Under the pieces are notes generated by a model that searched no databases, was not told the DNA's origin, and saw only the letters and a list, made by a program, of their open reading frames with translations. Shown here in pieces: positions 9,329-21,359 of a stretch of 64,000 nt of DNA. Within the stretch, counting starts at the first letter, position 1; the number at the start of each line of letters is the position of its first letter. The stretch is from Chenopodium formosanum (Eukaryota; Streptophyta; Magnoliopsida; Caryophyllales; Amaranthaceae). The stretch lies in NCBI GenBank assembly GCA_024500155.1, contig CM044877.1:33851001-33915000 (forward strand), written 5' to 3'. The position numbers and the translations under genes were made by a program.

Positions 9329-12000
9329 ATGGATGCATCACCAACACACACGGCACAGCCTAGGTTAGAGTCCAGCCGGTCACCAGGGACGACTGATTCT
9401 AGGACTGGGAGTGCCGTCTCGGGGTGTTGGGACCACCCTTTGCCTTGGATTCCGACCAGTTATGTGTCTGTGCAGGACACCATGGCTCGGACAATGCAGG
9501 CGGCAACTGATCCAAATTACAAAAGCGAAGGCTCAGGTGGCTAAACGCCTGAGGGAGAAACGTCTGGTCAGGGAGGCTAGACGGCTCTAGAGAGATCCCC
9601 TCCACGCACCCCTTCAACTCCTGCTGATTCCTTCTTGGAGGAATGCGACCAAGGCGGCAACGAGGCCGCCTCTGCCCCCTTGAATCAAAGTGAGGAGGAG
9701 ACGAAGAGCGACAGCTCCGCCTCTACCTCTGAGAGTAGTGACGACTTACCCCCGCTTCCGGATAGCGAGGAGGAAGAAAGGAAAAAGTGGAACGAGAAGG
9801 ATGATCCCTTCAACATCCACGTCTCCTCCAAGGACCGGATCCAAATGGAGGAGAACTTAAAAAATTTTACCCAAATACACCCGCTAGGAGACGGGTATAG
9901 AATCCGGGTGCCGCCTGAGAATGGCACCATCGCCTGGGAGAACAATAAACAGAACACCAACAACTATTTTGGCTGTTATGAGGCGGCGTTCAAGGCTGGT
10001 CTCCGCTTTCCCCTTAACCAGGCGGTGAAGGCAATTTTGAGAGGCTACGGCCTCGGAATCTGGCAACTTAACCCCAACTCTTGGACAAACATTCTAGGGT
10101 ATGTTGCCGCCTGTGAGTTCCAGGGGCTTAACCCCGGCTGGGAGGCTTTTGCTAGTATGCATTATCTTAGGAGAAGCCCAGGCGGCTCGAGGGCGTGGTA
10201 CACTCTAACCACGCAGCCTCAGTATATGATGACCTTGGACAAGGTCTCAAAGTTCGATGGCTGGAAGCACAGGTTCTACCTGATGTCAGCCCCAACCAGA
10301 CAGGAGAATTATGAATTCCGTCTGTACAATAAGAAGCCCGACTTGTTGGGCAGGAAGTGCGCTCTTCCCCGGATCCCAGAGGAAGATTTTGACAAATTAA
10401 TTGAGGCAAACTTTTTCGGCCTCACAGACGCAACTTTGTCAACCGGGGAAACAATAAAAGTCCCCAAGAACTGGATCCCCAAGAGCGCCTGGTTCAGGGA
10501 TGAGTGTTTCCTAGCCGCCTGTGGGCTAGGGCACATGTTTACAAAACGTATGCGCCTGAGTTTATATCTGTCTGTAGTATTTTTCTATTGAAATTGATTT
10601 ATGATATTGATCAATTTCTTTCTTTTTGTAGAAGAAGCATTAAACATGTTGCAGTCGGAGAAAACTCCCAAGCAGTCTTCTGCAACCATCCGCAAAGATC
10701 TTGCGGAGAAAGCTGCGGCTGAGGTCAAGGCCAAGGTATCAAACGCCTGACCCTTTCATAAGTTGATCCTTTAAAATCATTTTTCCCGGATGCTAACCTT
10801 AACTTTGGTTATTTTTGCAGGGATGAGAGGTTGGAAAGTAGTTTGAGAAACAACTCAAACGGGCTAGGGAGGAGAACCTCGCCGTTCTTAAAAAAATTAA
10901 AAAAGCCACCTCTGCGTCAACTCCTGGCACCTCAGCCGGGCATCAGCAGATGCGGATAGCGGGGCGAAACGAGAAGATAGGCGGCAGCTTGTGCCTTGAT
11001 CTCGTCAACCCCTTATCAGCAGCCGCGGGGTTCACCACGCCTGCAAGCGGTTCCCGCTTGGCCGGCTCTGAAGGTAAGAACCCTTTTGAATCCCCGCTTG
11101 AGCTAGGGTGGGCTTTACGGGTGAAATCCCACTCTCAACAGACGTCATCTTCAGACGGCCGACAACAAATAGGTGTTGCCTTAGTTTCGCACTCATCACG
11201 TATTGATTGTGGTGCGGATCAATCTCCCCGCTGGCTAGACGTCCAGAAGCATGCCAAGGCCATGCTGGAAGCCGTCCGGAAGAGGGATAAGGACAATATC
11301 CCTGGGATAGAGACGTTCAATCTTGAACGCATTCTATCCCTTCTGGCTGAGGTAAGAAACTTGTCAATTCAATTTTATTTTTTCCAAGTGTTTTATCCCG
11401 CCTGCAATACTTATGTCGCCTGACTTTCTGCTGGCCATGCTGCGGGTGGACGGGCTCAAACGTCCTTATTCCCGCAAACGGGAAGAGGTAAAAAGGGCCA
11501 AGAAGTCCGCCATAGACGCTGATAATATTGCTTTACACTCGACTATCGTAAATGAACTTGAAACTAAAGCAATAATTATGATACAGGCACACTTAAAGGT
11601 CTAGACGGACCTTGGCACACTTAAAGGTGTTTCCGAAGAGAACACCAAACTGAAGACCAAGGTTCAAAGGCTGGAGAAGGAGGCTACTCAGGCTCAGATA
11701 AACTTTGCAGCAACCCTGGAGGCGGAACAAAACCGCCTTGTTGCTGAGTGTGACGCTGACAATGACGCCCGTATGAAGATTGCCTGGGCTGCCTTGTACC
11801 CAGACGCGGATTATAGCATCTGGGCACTGGCGCACAACTATGCCGAGTACGTGGTGTACTTGAGAGAACAAGGCGAGCCAGAGCTTGCCTCTTTCGAAGC
11901 CTAGGTCAACTCCAACAACGAGTCGTCCGCGCCTGAGCTTCCTAGTCCTGGTGAAGCTCAGGAGATACCCTTAGATGATGAGGAGAAGGAGGAGGACTAG
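9329..12000 (+). pseudogene. Antisense accessory gene (aORF) of element C, 'putative gypsy type transposon' family
   Basis: A spliced gene opposite to pol. Exon 1 starts MDASPTHTAQPRLESSRSP. In-frame stops at 9542 and 9578 precede the long frame from 9635, which opens with an acidic Ser/Glu segment. The core domain follows (AAFKAGLRFPLNQAV, GLGIWQLNPNSWTNIL, KFDGWKHRFYLM), matching the plant Transposase_28 / 'putative gypsy type transposon' family. Introns with GT-AG ends lie at 10548-10631, where the joined codon restores a frame reading KQEALNMLQ, and at 10736-10820; a third starts at 11352. The 3' exons encode a coiled coil (TKLKTKVQRLEKEATQAQ) and an acidic tail ending at TAG 11998-12000. 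Later exons carry more stops. The function of this family is unknown. The copy in D has matching exons. Confidence 0.82.
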
Positions 12001-13254
12001 GAGGCACCGTCTGCAGGCCAGAAGTGACCATTCAGCGGCAGTATGCCAATCTCAGCTTTTTTATTTTTTCTTTTATTCAGCGGATGTATGCCAAAACTTG
12101 CTTTTTCCGACCTGCGTGCCGAGTATCCTTGTATTTACCGGCTAAGGAGCCGAGTTAATTAACAATTTCTTTCTCCCGGACGGGTTCCGGTTAACATTTG
12201 ATCCACTACAACCGTTTGGTTGGGTGGACTTTTATGAAATGCACCGACTGAGTCGGTTTTTATCATTTTGCATTTGAATTTTTATTTTGTGCAAATTTCA
12301 ATTTTTCATTTTTGCCTAACTTATCAAAAGCATGCGGCGATTTTTTGCCTAACTAACCAATAGTCTGGCTGTCCTTGCCCCTGGACGGTTGTGTGATTGG
12401 TTTCAAGTGGAGTTGGTTGATTGACTTGAAAACGTCTGATGCTGCAAAGAGCATGATATGTTTGTAAGTCAATCAATCACAGTAGTGATTTCCCCAAACC
12501 AAGTGCACAGTCGTACACTAACAGGTGTTCCAGTCAATACCCAGACGACGTTTGTCCATCTAGGTAGAGATTTCATAGCCATTGAACAACTCTTTTGCCC
12601 CAATTGGGGTGGGAAGTGCAATTTTGGAATAGATAACCTAAGTGAGACCTTCAGCCGGTGACCGACTGATGCCCCATGGCATTGCAACTTGATCATTCTT
12701 CACAGGTCATTTTGGTCAGACGGCTATGAGTTAACCAATTAGGTCGTTCAATCTTTGTCGTCTGCATGGGTGCGTAGAACCGACAAATAGTCTGTTCTCT
12801 GCAACAATTGCATCCGGAGGGGTGTCGCCGGACGCCTTTGTCCATGTTGGGACAGGCGATTTTATAAAATGAGCAACCATCCGGCCATTTTAGCCTCTGG
12901 TCTTGTTTGAGACCGGTTGTATAGCCACTAAACGTTTTTGTGCTAAGTTTTTAGTCAAAGTATTGAATTTACACTAAGTATCGAACTTAGTTGTTTAAAC
13001 GAACGAGTCTGTCTGGGTATTACCCAGATGGACAGGCAATTATTTAATCTTACCAGGCATCAAACTTGGTTAGGTAAAAGAAAAATCCATCTGAGTATTA
13101 CCCAGGCGGATAATCAGACTTAGTTAAATGAACAAAGTATCAAACTTAAATAAACAAGAGATCCGAATATCCGAGTATTACCCAGGCGGTCAAACAAAGG
13201 TAACCTTTACTAAGTATCGAACTTAGTTAGGTAAATGAAAAATCCGTCTGGGTA
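12001..13254. other. Spacer between the convergent aORF and pol of element C
   Basis: Non-coding sequence where the aORF (plus) and pol (minus) transcripts converge. It is T-rich just after the aORF stop and contains no reliable ORF. Its last part holds the 78-bp tandem repeat listed separately. Confidence 0.6.
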
Positions 13255-13280
13255 TTACCCGGATGGGTAATCAAACAATA
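13000..13280. repeat. Tandem repeat, about 78 bp x 4, with palindromic core
   Basis: Four copies of a core like TCTGGGTATTACCCAGATGG start at 13012, 13090, 13170 and 13247 (steps 78, 80, 77). Between them TAAGTATCGAACTTAGTT-like segments and AAATGAA.AAATCC segments recur. The core has 7-bp inverted arms, CTGGGTA and TACCCAG, around one T. Tandem repeats in the 3' untranslated region are a recognised trait of Tat-lineage elements. The last copy overlaps the end of the integrase frame. Confidence 0.85.
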
Positions 13281-14322
13281 ACTCAATTTTGCAAACAAAG
13301 TCTGAATCTTCATTAATTGACTCATTGTTTACAAAAAGTTTACATTCTCTGAAGTAGTACTTTTTTAGATTGTCTACATTCCAAGTTCTAGGCAGACGCC
13401 TGCCATCTGGAGTTTCTAGGCGGTAGGTGTCATCCCTTACTTCTTTATAGATCCGGTAGGGGCCTTCCCAATTTGGGGTTAGCTTCCCCAGCTCATTGGC
13501 CCTACCGGTTGCCTCCATTTTTCGTAACACTAAGTCGTCAACTTTCAAAGGACGCTTGTGTACTTTTTTGTTGTAGGCTCTCGTCATTCTCAGACGGTAA
13601 ATTTCATGACGCAAGGCGGCATTGCCCCTGCGCTCCGGGAGTGAGTCTAATGCCAGGCGCATTGCCTCCCAGTTTGCCTCTTCATCATATAGCATGACTC
13701 TGAGAGTCGGCTCGTAATGTTCGATGGGAAAGACGGCTTCAGCACGGTAAACCATGAGAAATGGGGTTTCACCGGTTACCCCTTTTGCTGTTGTCCGGAT
13801 GGCCCATAGGACATGGATTAACTCTTCTGCCCATAGGCCAACAGCTCTTTCTATTTTCTTCTTAATGCCGTCTGAGATGAGTTTGTTGAAGGCTTCAACT
13901 TGGTCGTTTGCTTGGGGCCGGCCAACAGATGCAAAATAGCTTGAGATCCCTTGATCTCCCAACCAAGTTTTTAGCTGAGGCGTCTCAAACTGAGGACCAT
14001 TATCAAACAACATAGACATAGGTACCCCATACCGGGTGATAATGTTCTTCCAAATGAAGGAAATTACGTCTGAGGTCTTGATGTTTTTAACCGCCTCAGC
14101 CTCCACCCACTTGGTGAAATAATCCACAGCCACCAAGATGTAGCGCTTTCCGCCTAGAGCAGGCGTGTAAGGACCTAGAATGTCCATGCCCCATTTTGCA
14201 AATAGGATTGGGCTGTGGATGGCCGTCAGATCAGTAGCCGGACGGTGAATGATTTTGCAAAATTTTTGGCACTTGTCAAATTTCTTCACCAATTCCTTGG
14301 CGTCAGCCTCAAGAGTGGGCAA
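13255..14322 (-). pseudogene. Element C integrase
   Basis: 355 codons, open throughout. It has the end of the zinc-binding region (KKFDKCQKF), a DDE core with Asp in MDILGPY and LFDNGPQF and Glu in ANDQVEAFNKLI, and a C-terminal domain (MEATGRANELGKLTPNWEGPY). One base appears lost near 14310, where a conserved Tyr-Phe-Trp-Pro reads YFCP in the upstream frame. This separates it from RT/RNase H, although in the intact family these are one polyprotein. Confidence 0.92.
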
Positions 14323-16495
14323 AAATAATGTCGTCTGGCTCTGACGGCTAGGGACCTGCCGCCTATATGAGAGGCGCAGAATCCCGAGTGGAAGTCTTCG
14401 AGAACTTCTTTCCCCTTTTTAGGGGTGACACACTTCAACAAAGGGTTCAGAAACCCTGCCTTGAAGAGTTTTCCATTTTTCAACTCGAAGCTTGCAGCTC
14501 GCTTTTTCAGGACGGCTGCTTCCTGTGGCGAATCAGGAAGTGTACCGTCTGAAAGGTAGGCCCGGATGTTATCCATCCAGGTAGAGCTTTGGTCCAGAAT
14601 TCCAATGGGATCCGCATAGATGCTTCTCTTTTCAAGAACTTCCCCAAAGACTGACCGAGGCGTATCATGGCAGGCGGAAGACGCCAGCTTTGACAATGCA
14701 TCCGCCTGGTTGTTTTCCGACCTGGGCACTTGACTCAGACGGAATTTCTCAAGTACCTTGGTCTCTTCTTTGACTGCCTGAAGATATTTAATCATAGCCG
14801 GATGAGTAGCCTTATAGCTTCCCTCATACTGGCTAACGACCAATTGAGAATCAGAGTAGGCGTCAATTTTCATGGCCCCTACCGCCTTACACATGCGAAT
14901 GCCGGCTAGCAGGGCTTCATATTCCGCCTCATTGTTAGAGGCTTGAAATTTGAAGCGTAGTTCATACTCAAGTCTGTCCCCTTTAGGAGACTCGTAAATT
15001 ACACCTGCACCACATCCGTTTTTAGTAGAGCACCCGTCTACATACACTTTCCAAACCTGATCAAGATTATCCGGAGCCACCGGAAGGGTCATTTCAACAA
15101 TGAAGTTGGCAAACGCCTGACCTTTCACTGCCTTTCTTGGTTCGTAAGTGATTTCAAGACTTTGCATTTCAATAGCCCATTTCAACATTCTCCCGGATGA
15201 GTCCAAGGTAGACATTGGCCGCTTGAGTGGCTGGTCGGTGTAAATCACCACCGGGTGTGCCAGAAAGTAGGGTTTCAATTTTTTGAAAGCCATATACAGA
15301 GCAAGGCAAAATTTTTCAACCATGGGATACTGGAGTTCAGCATTTTTAAGAACATGGCTAATGAAGTAAACCGGGAGCTGCACGCCGTCTCGCTCAGCAA
15401 GGAGAACGACACTGAGGACAAGATCTGAGACGGCTAAGTACATGTACAACGTCTCCCTAGGTAAAGGACTGACCAACCTAGGTAGAGAATGTAGATGCTC
15501 TTTCAACCTCTGGAATGCCGCCTCAGCATCCTCTCCCCATTCAAATCTAGTTTTCTTTCTGATTGCTTGGAAGAAGTAGAGGCACTTGTCGCCTGACCGG
15601 CTGAGGAACCTCCACAGGGCGGCCAGACAGTCGGTGAGTCTCTGCACTTCCTTGACAAAACGGGGGGACTTCATGTCTATCACTGCCTGTATCTTTTCAG
15701 GGTTAGCCTCTATCCCCTTTTAATCAATCAGGAATCTGAGAAACTTCCCAGACTCAACACCAAAGACGCATTTCTTAGGATTTAACATAACCCTATGCCG
15801 CCTGAGGGTGGTGAATGTTTCTCGGAGATCAGCAAGGTGATCCGTCTGTAGCTTGGATTTGACTATCATGTCATCAATGTACGCCTCCACATTCCTCCCA
15901 GTCTGATTAATGAAGACCGTATTAATCATCCGTTGGAAAGTGGCAGACGCATTTTTCAAGCCAAACGGCATCACAATATAACAGAATAACCCCTAATTAG
16001 TGACGAAGGCCGTCTTCTTTTGATCTTTCTTCCACTGGGGTATCTGATGGAAGCCGGAGTAGGCATCCATAAAGCTCATCAAGGCGTGACCGGCTGTAGA
16101 GTCGACCAGACTGTCGATCTTTGGAAGCGGGTAACTGTCCTTTGGACACGCCTTGTTGAGGTATGTGTAATCAACACACATGCGCCAGGTCCATTCGGTT
16201 TCTTAACAAGGACCACATTGGTCATCTAGTCGGGAAAATTACAGGGCCGGATGAACCTGGCGTCTAGCAGCTTTTTGACTTCGGCAGCTGCCGCCTGACT
16301 TCTTTCCTCGCCGTGGTTTCTTTTCTTTTGCCGGATGGGCTTCTTTTTGGGGTCCATGGCGAGTTTGTGGACAGCAAGATCCGGGCTGACGCCTGACATC
16401 TCTTCCACTTCAAAGGCAAAAATGTCTTTGAATTCCTTCATCAAAAGGTGCAAGCTTGCACCCAAAGTAGCATGAGCAACCGTCCCAACCTTCAC
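14286..16495 (-). pseudogene. Element C reverse transcriptase and RNase H
   Basis: Going down the minus strand, RT starts with DPKKKPIRQKKRN and VKKLLDARFIRPCNFPD, then a TAG replacing Trp near 16226. A one-base loss near 16186 comes before MCVDYTYLNKACPKDSYPLP. The catalytic motifs FMDAYSGFHQI and YIDDMIVKS are present, so both Asp sites are retained. In-frame stops lie at 15993 and 15720. The RNase H follows (YVDGCSTKNGCGAG...NNEAEYEALLAG...SDSQLVVSQ...NNQADALSKLA), open from 15683 to 14286. It pairs with the D remnant at 1-282. Confidence 0.92.
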
Positions 16496-16591
16496 AGTAC
16501 GTTCTGGACGGCTTTCATCCAGAACGAGATCAATACTTTCACCAGCTTGTTGAGGGTGGAGCTCCTCTGACCGTTCACCGGTCAGTGATTA

Positions 16592-17257
16592 CTATTTTTT
16601 CTCTTTCTTCACCTCCACCAGCAAAGGTGCCTTTCTTTTCTTCCCGGCTGCTGGTGGGACAGGCGCAGGGTCGGCATCCTTAACATTATCAAGGTCTATT
16701 GGTTCCTGGCCGTCTGGGGCCACAATGTCTCTGACGGCTGAGAGATAACACTCTCGGGCCGTCTTCTGATCCCCATTCAGGGAACCCACAGTGCCGTCAT
16801 CCCTCTCATACTTGATAAGCATGAGAGATGGGATGATTACTGCCTTGGCTACGTTGAGGGTCGGCAGGCCAAGGATAATGTTGTAGGCGGTCAACTCCTC
16901 AACGACCAAGAATCTAACGACAATACGTTGTCCTTGGCCCTTCTCTCCCAGCCGGATGGGTAAGTCAATTCTTCCGGCTGGGTAGACCATCCCACCCCCG
17001 AAACCAACCAAGGGGTGGGTGACCAGATGCATGCTGCTGACGTTATATTTTAGGTTTTGCAAGCACCGGAGGCTGATGATGTCTGATGAGCTGCCGGTGT
17101 CGATAAGGATTCTTCCAACCAGTTGGTTGGCAACCTTACATTCAATGACAACCGGGTCATCATGCGGACGGCGGACGCTGCCCCTATCCTTCTCAGTAAT
17201 CAAGACGTCTAGGAAGGAGGTGCTTGCAGACGCTTGCTCGTCATCATCCTTGTCCAT
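16592..17257 (-). pseudogene. Element C aspartic protease region
   Basis: RILIDTGSSSDIISLRCL contains the DTGSS active-site triad of retroviral-type aspartic proteases. The flanks VIECKVANQLV, AYNIILGLPTLN and the preceding RRPHDDP are characteristic of Tat-lineage elements. A Lys/Glu-rich tail ends the frame at 16592; it probably joined RT in one polyprotein before an indel. The 5' side is cut from gag by the solo LTR at 17286. Confidence 0.9.
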
Positions 17258-17285
17258 CTTTCGAAGATGGCTCTTGGTGCCCCGG

Positions 17286-18952
17286 TGATGTGTCCGTTTT
17301 ATATATTATTTTACCCCTGTCCCTTGGTCATAATTAGTAGTGTTTTTGGCTCTTTAGAACCACTTTTATTACTAATCGGTGTTTTCCAGTGTTTTCGTAG
17401 ATTTGGTTGACTTGTGCAGGGATTTATGCTTTTGGAGTATTTTCCCGAGATATTTTGGAGCAATCACGAGCATAGAAGGACACGACCACTTTTGGAGCCC
17501 AAGATCGGTGAGAGCCGGTGATTAAGGGCTCGGTAATTTGGATCACGAGGCATTTGGACCATGTATTCGAGACCCAAGAGGAAATATAGATTGGGCCGAG
17601 AAATCTAGCCCAATCGAAGTCTAAGCCTCGAAGATGAAGACCGGGCCCGATCGGGAAAGCTTAAGCCCGATCGGGCGGCTGCGTGCATTAGTGCCCTCAA
17701 GGAAGAGGCACGCCCGATCGGGTGAGCTGCTAGCTCGATCGGGCGCGGCACGTCAGTAGGAGCATAGCAAAAAAGGCGCGCCCGATCGGGCGGCCTCTAC
17801 CCCGATCGGGCGCGTGTGTCTGGAAAGGGTCTTTTGACGAACAATTAGTTTCTAATTAGGAGTTGTTTTAGTTTTGTTTTTAAGTACGTTTTTAGGACGA
17901 TTAATCATCTTCCTTCTTAGACTTTCTCTCTCTACTTAGTTTTCTCTCTCTCTTAATCTCTCTCTAAACCTTTGTTCTTAATTCTTTCATTAATTCCAGA
18001 TTTATTTTGGTAACGATTTCTTCTTCCCTTAATCTTAGTTATTTATTTTATTCTTTTCATCATGATTTATTTTATTACTTGGATTAGTTTAGTTTTCATT
18101 ATGTGTGAATAGTTTAATTTCTAGGGTTTATGGGGATCTAATAAATAATATGAAGGGGTAAATTATTGTTGTTGATTATCAATGCTAGATTAATTTCCTA
18201 TTGATTGATTTAATGCTCTGTGACTAGATTAGGCCTATCTTTTATGCATGAGTTTGACAATATTGATTCAAGAATCGAGAGATGAGAATTAATGTTTAGG
18301 TCTAGTTTCAATAGGCAAGTTAATTTATAAATGGTTAAGTCAAGATTCGAGAGATGAGATTTAATACCGGTAAATTAATTGTGTGATTGTAATACGTAGC
18401 GAGAGCCCTTTACAATCTGGTTAATTGATGCATTGATGATTGACTATTATTGATTATTGGTATTGCATGATAATTTCTTATTGTATTGTTTTAATGTTTT
18501 ACAATTGTGGCTTGTAAAAGTATAGCAATATTAAATTGATGAATCGAGCAGATGTTAATTTGATATTAAAGGCTATTTTCAATAAGAACTTAGATCTAGT
18601 AAATTGCGAGAGCCTGTTAGATCTATGTTGATTAATAAATTGCGAGAGCCTGTTAATCATGTTATTTATGCAATGTCAATAATTGATTACTATGTTTTAC
18701 CATGGAGTATTATTTATTGGTGAACCTATGCCCTAGATCCCTTTATATATTGTTTTCTCCCTACTTTTATTCTTTGTAGTTTAGTTTCTTGCTTATTTAT
18801 AAATATTGGTTACTTAAATAATTTAGATTATAATAATAAATTAGGAGTAAAAAGACTTGTTTCCCTATGGAGATCGACCCTACTTCCTTATCTACCTTAG
18901 TTAGTGATTTAGGTAATTATTTTTAATTAGGGGATACGACTTTACCCTGTCA
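17286..18952 (+). mobile_element. Athila-type solo LTR inserted in element C
   Basis: 1667 bp, TGATGTGTCC to TTACCCTGTCA, flanked by a perfect 5-bp duplication CCCGG (17281-17285 and 18953-18957). It is homologous along its length to the 5' LTR of element E (61796-63464). No internal domain remains, so the two original LTRs recombined. Six copies of CCCGATCGGG-like palindromes lie at 17646-17810 in three evenly spaced pairs. The TATA box present in E at the matching place is not recognisable here. Confidence 0.95.
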
Positions 18953-18988
18953 CCCGGATGGGTGGGCCACCACAAGAGAACCCGTCTG

Positions 18989-20839
18989 CTATTGTGTAGA
19001 CCGGCTCCTTATCGGTATCCGAGCTACTAACAGGCTGGGGGTAGTCTTGGAGGACTGACCCTTGTTTTTCTTTTTTGCCCCGACTGGGGACTTAGAAATG
19101 TAGGACTTCAACAGCCCTTTGTCAGCCACACGGTCCAACGCCCGCTGAAGACTGAAGTAGCCGTTGGTGTCATGGCCGACCTCCTTATGGAACTGACAGA
19201 ATTTATTTTTGTTCCGTTACTGGACAAAACTCTTCATAGGATTCGGCTTCTCAATGGACAACCGGTCCTTTACCTCCATGAGGATGGAGTTGCAGTCTTT
19301 ATTAAACTCGTACTTGGGGACGTACGGTTTAAACTCTTTCTTTTTCTTCTGGGACGGCTGGTCAGAGTCAATAACCGCCCAGACTTCTTTTCTTTTCTTG
19401 CTCTCTTCTTTGTTTTTGGCCGGCTGAGCTGACCGGCTGTCTTTTTGTTTGTCGGACTTCTTGGAGTCCGACTGGCTACTAGGCGAGCAGAGGTCGGTAG
19501 CTTGGATGTAGCTTTCCGCCTCCCTCAGGGTCGCCTGTAAGGTGAAAGCCCCTATTCTGACTAGATCGAACTTAAAGGTCGACCCGTCTCTCAGACCCTT
19601 GAAAAAGTCTGTAAAAGCTACCTCGTCAGATAGTCCTTGAATTTGAATTCTTATCAGATTAAACCGCCTGACATATGAGCGCAGCCCTTCTCTCTCTCCC
19701 TGCTTAACAGTGCTCAAATCAAGGCTTGTTTTCTTAGCAGGGATGTTCATTGAGAAGTTGGAAGCAAACAGGAAGGCAAGCTTCCTGAAGCTATCGATGG
19801 ACCCGGCTGGCAAATTGCCAAACCATTGTTGGGCAATGCCCTTCAATGTAGCCGGGAAGCACCGACACCAAGTGGCATCATCCAACCCCTGATGATACAT
19901 GAGGTTGGTGTAAGCCATGAGGTGGTCTTCCGGGTTGGTGGTACCATCATAAGTACCAACCAACACATTCTTAACCTTGGCCGGCTGGGCCGCCTCGGTT
20001 ATCTCCCGGGTGAACGCAGAAGGCTGTTCACCCAGGCGCAGCAGACGAAGCTGCCAGTCCAATGGCTGGACATTTGGATATGTCGCCTGACCTCCAAAGA
20101 GGGCTGGCTGCATGAAATGAGGGGGATACTGGCCGTAAACCTGAGTAGGCACATACGGTACAGCTCCAATCATATGAGGGCCAGAATGGATGGTATTACC
20201 GCCTGTCTAACTCTCATGCAAGGAAGATGCATTCCCGGCTGAGTTATTGTTGAAGTTGTCTAGAAAGTTCGACGTTGAAGCCGACTCAGACAGCGATTGG
20301 TTTCTCTTCCTGTTAATGATCTCGCAGGCATCAAGAGTTGATTTTTTACTTCTCACTGGCTGCTGAGTCCGGCAAGTGTTATTGGTGTTCTTCCCAGGAA
20401 GGAGAATTTTTTACCAATCAATGGTCCCGGCTGCCTTCTCCTTTGGATGAGGAGTGGGCTGCCGGTCTCTGACTGACTTCCCCTTCTCTGGAGGAGTCTT
20501 CTTCGCCGACTGACCTTTACTTGGGCCAGCCCGGCTTTTGGTGATCAGCTCTTTAATTTCACCCTTGAAACTTGTCATGAATCTCATGAGTTCATCTCGG
20601 GTGACAGGGGCTGATCCAGCGGCCGTTTGGGTTTCCCCTTCCGGCTGCCCAATGGGTCTTCTCGGACCCGCCTGGGAGGCACCCCGCTCCAGAGTCTCTC
20701 TGGGCCGGATGCGCTTGATTCTTAGAGAGCCGTCTTCGGCTGTAAAGGTTTCGACCTGAGGATCTTCATCCTCGTGGTCTGTAAAAACTTCTGGGTCATC
20801 GCCCAGACGGTTAGGGGGTGGTACAGACTCTTGAACCAT
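18989..20839 (-). pseudogene. Element C gag
   Basis: One frame with in-frame stops at 20411, near 20206 and at 19217. The N-terminal part is charged (MVQESVPPPNRLGDDPEVFT). The capsid core at about 20173-19500 has LVGTYDGTTNPEDHLMAY, CFPATLKGIAQQWFGNLP and LRSYVRRFNLI, typical of Tat retrotransposon-gag. A nucleocapsid-like box FCQFHKEVGHDTNGYF follows the stop at 19217; its last zinc ligand reads Tyr rather than Cys. The frame ends at TAG 18989-18991. Confidence 0.9.
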
Positions 20840-20852
20840 CTTCGAGGTACTC

Positions 20853-20870
20853 TCCCCACAGACGGCACCA
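20853..20870 (-). other. Element C primer-binding site
   Basis: On the minus strand TGGTGCCGTCTGTGGGGA follows the 5' LTR after two bases. It resembles the Arg-tRNA-type PBS (TGGCGCCGTCTGTGGG) common in Tat/Ogre elements, with one change. It confirms the minus orientation. Confidence 0.75.
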
Positions 20871-20872
20871 AA

Positions 20873-21354
20873 TGTTTTGGGTGTTTTTGTCCCTCGGAAG
20901 AGTTACGTCACGAAGTCTGATCCGGCCGAGCTGTACCTGCAAAAATCCGGATGGTTGGAGCTCCGCCTCCGACGGTCAAGTTAGTAACTTGAAAAGGACT
21001 AAAGAGGACGGAAATTAAGGTGGGTATCTGCTTGGATTCCAAGCTCAGGTGTTTCTCTGATGTAAGAGAATGCAAGTGTAATAAATGGTAAAACGTGCCC
21101 TCAAAATGAGGGACATCTCCCTATTTATAGGGTCTTTGGAAATTGTGCCCCTGATTAGGTCACTAAACCCTTATCATTGGTGGGCTGCGCCGTTTTGCGG
21201 CGTTCTCGGGATTTAGGCCTGAAGGCCGCCCTTCTTCCCTTTATTTCTGGAGTGACACGTGTCAAGCAGAGATTGGTCCACTCTGGACCATTCTGAGGCT
21301 GACACGTGTCATCCTCTGATTGGGCCACGTGGCAGGGTAAAATTACCCTAAACA
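20873..21354 (-). repeat. Element C 5' LTR
   Basis: 482 bp, reading TGTTTAGGG to CCAAAACA on the minus strand. It retains a TATA-like CTATAAATAGGG (plus coordinates about 21118-21130). It is related to the LTR of element D (30237-30852) at both ends and around the TATA box. Confidence 0.92.
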
Positions 21355-21359
21355 ATTCC

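Larger units (their letters stand above)
8571..21354 (-). mobile_element. Element C: Retand/Tat-type Ty3/gypsy element with antisense accessory gene
   Basis: Inserted into the integrase of B with a perfect 5-bp target duplication ATTCC (8566-8570 and 21355-21359). On the minus strand it reads 5' LTR (20873-21354), PBS, gag, PR, RT/RH, INT, a spacer with tandem repeats, then an oppositely transcribed spliced gene (9329-12000), PPT and 3' LTR (8571-8961). This order, with an extra antisense gene between pol and the 3' LTR, is the known plan of Tat-lineage elements such as Retand and Grande. All genes carry stops or frameshifts. A solo LTR (17286-18952) interrupts it between protease and gag. 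Confidence 0.93.

Noticed and set aside
11593..11871. 92-aa minus-strand frame in the aORF region
   Set aside because: Antisense shadow of the coiled-coil exon of the accessory gene.
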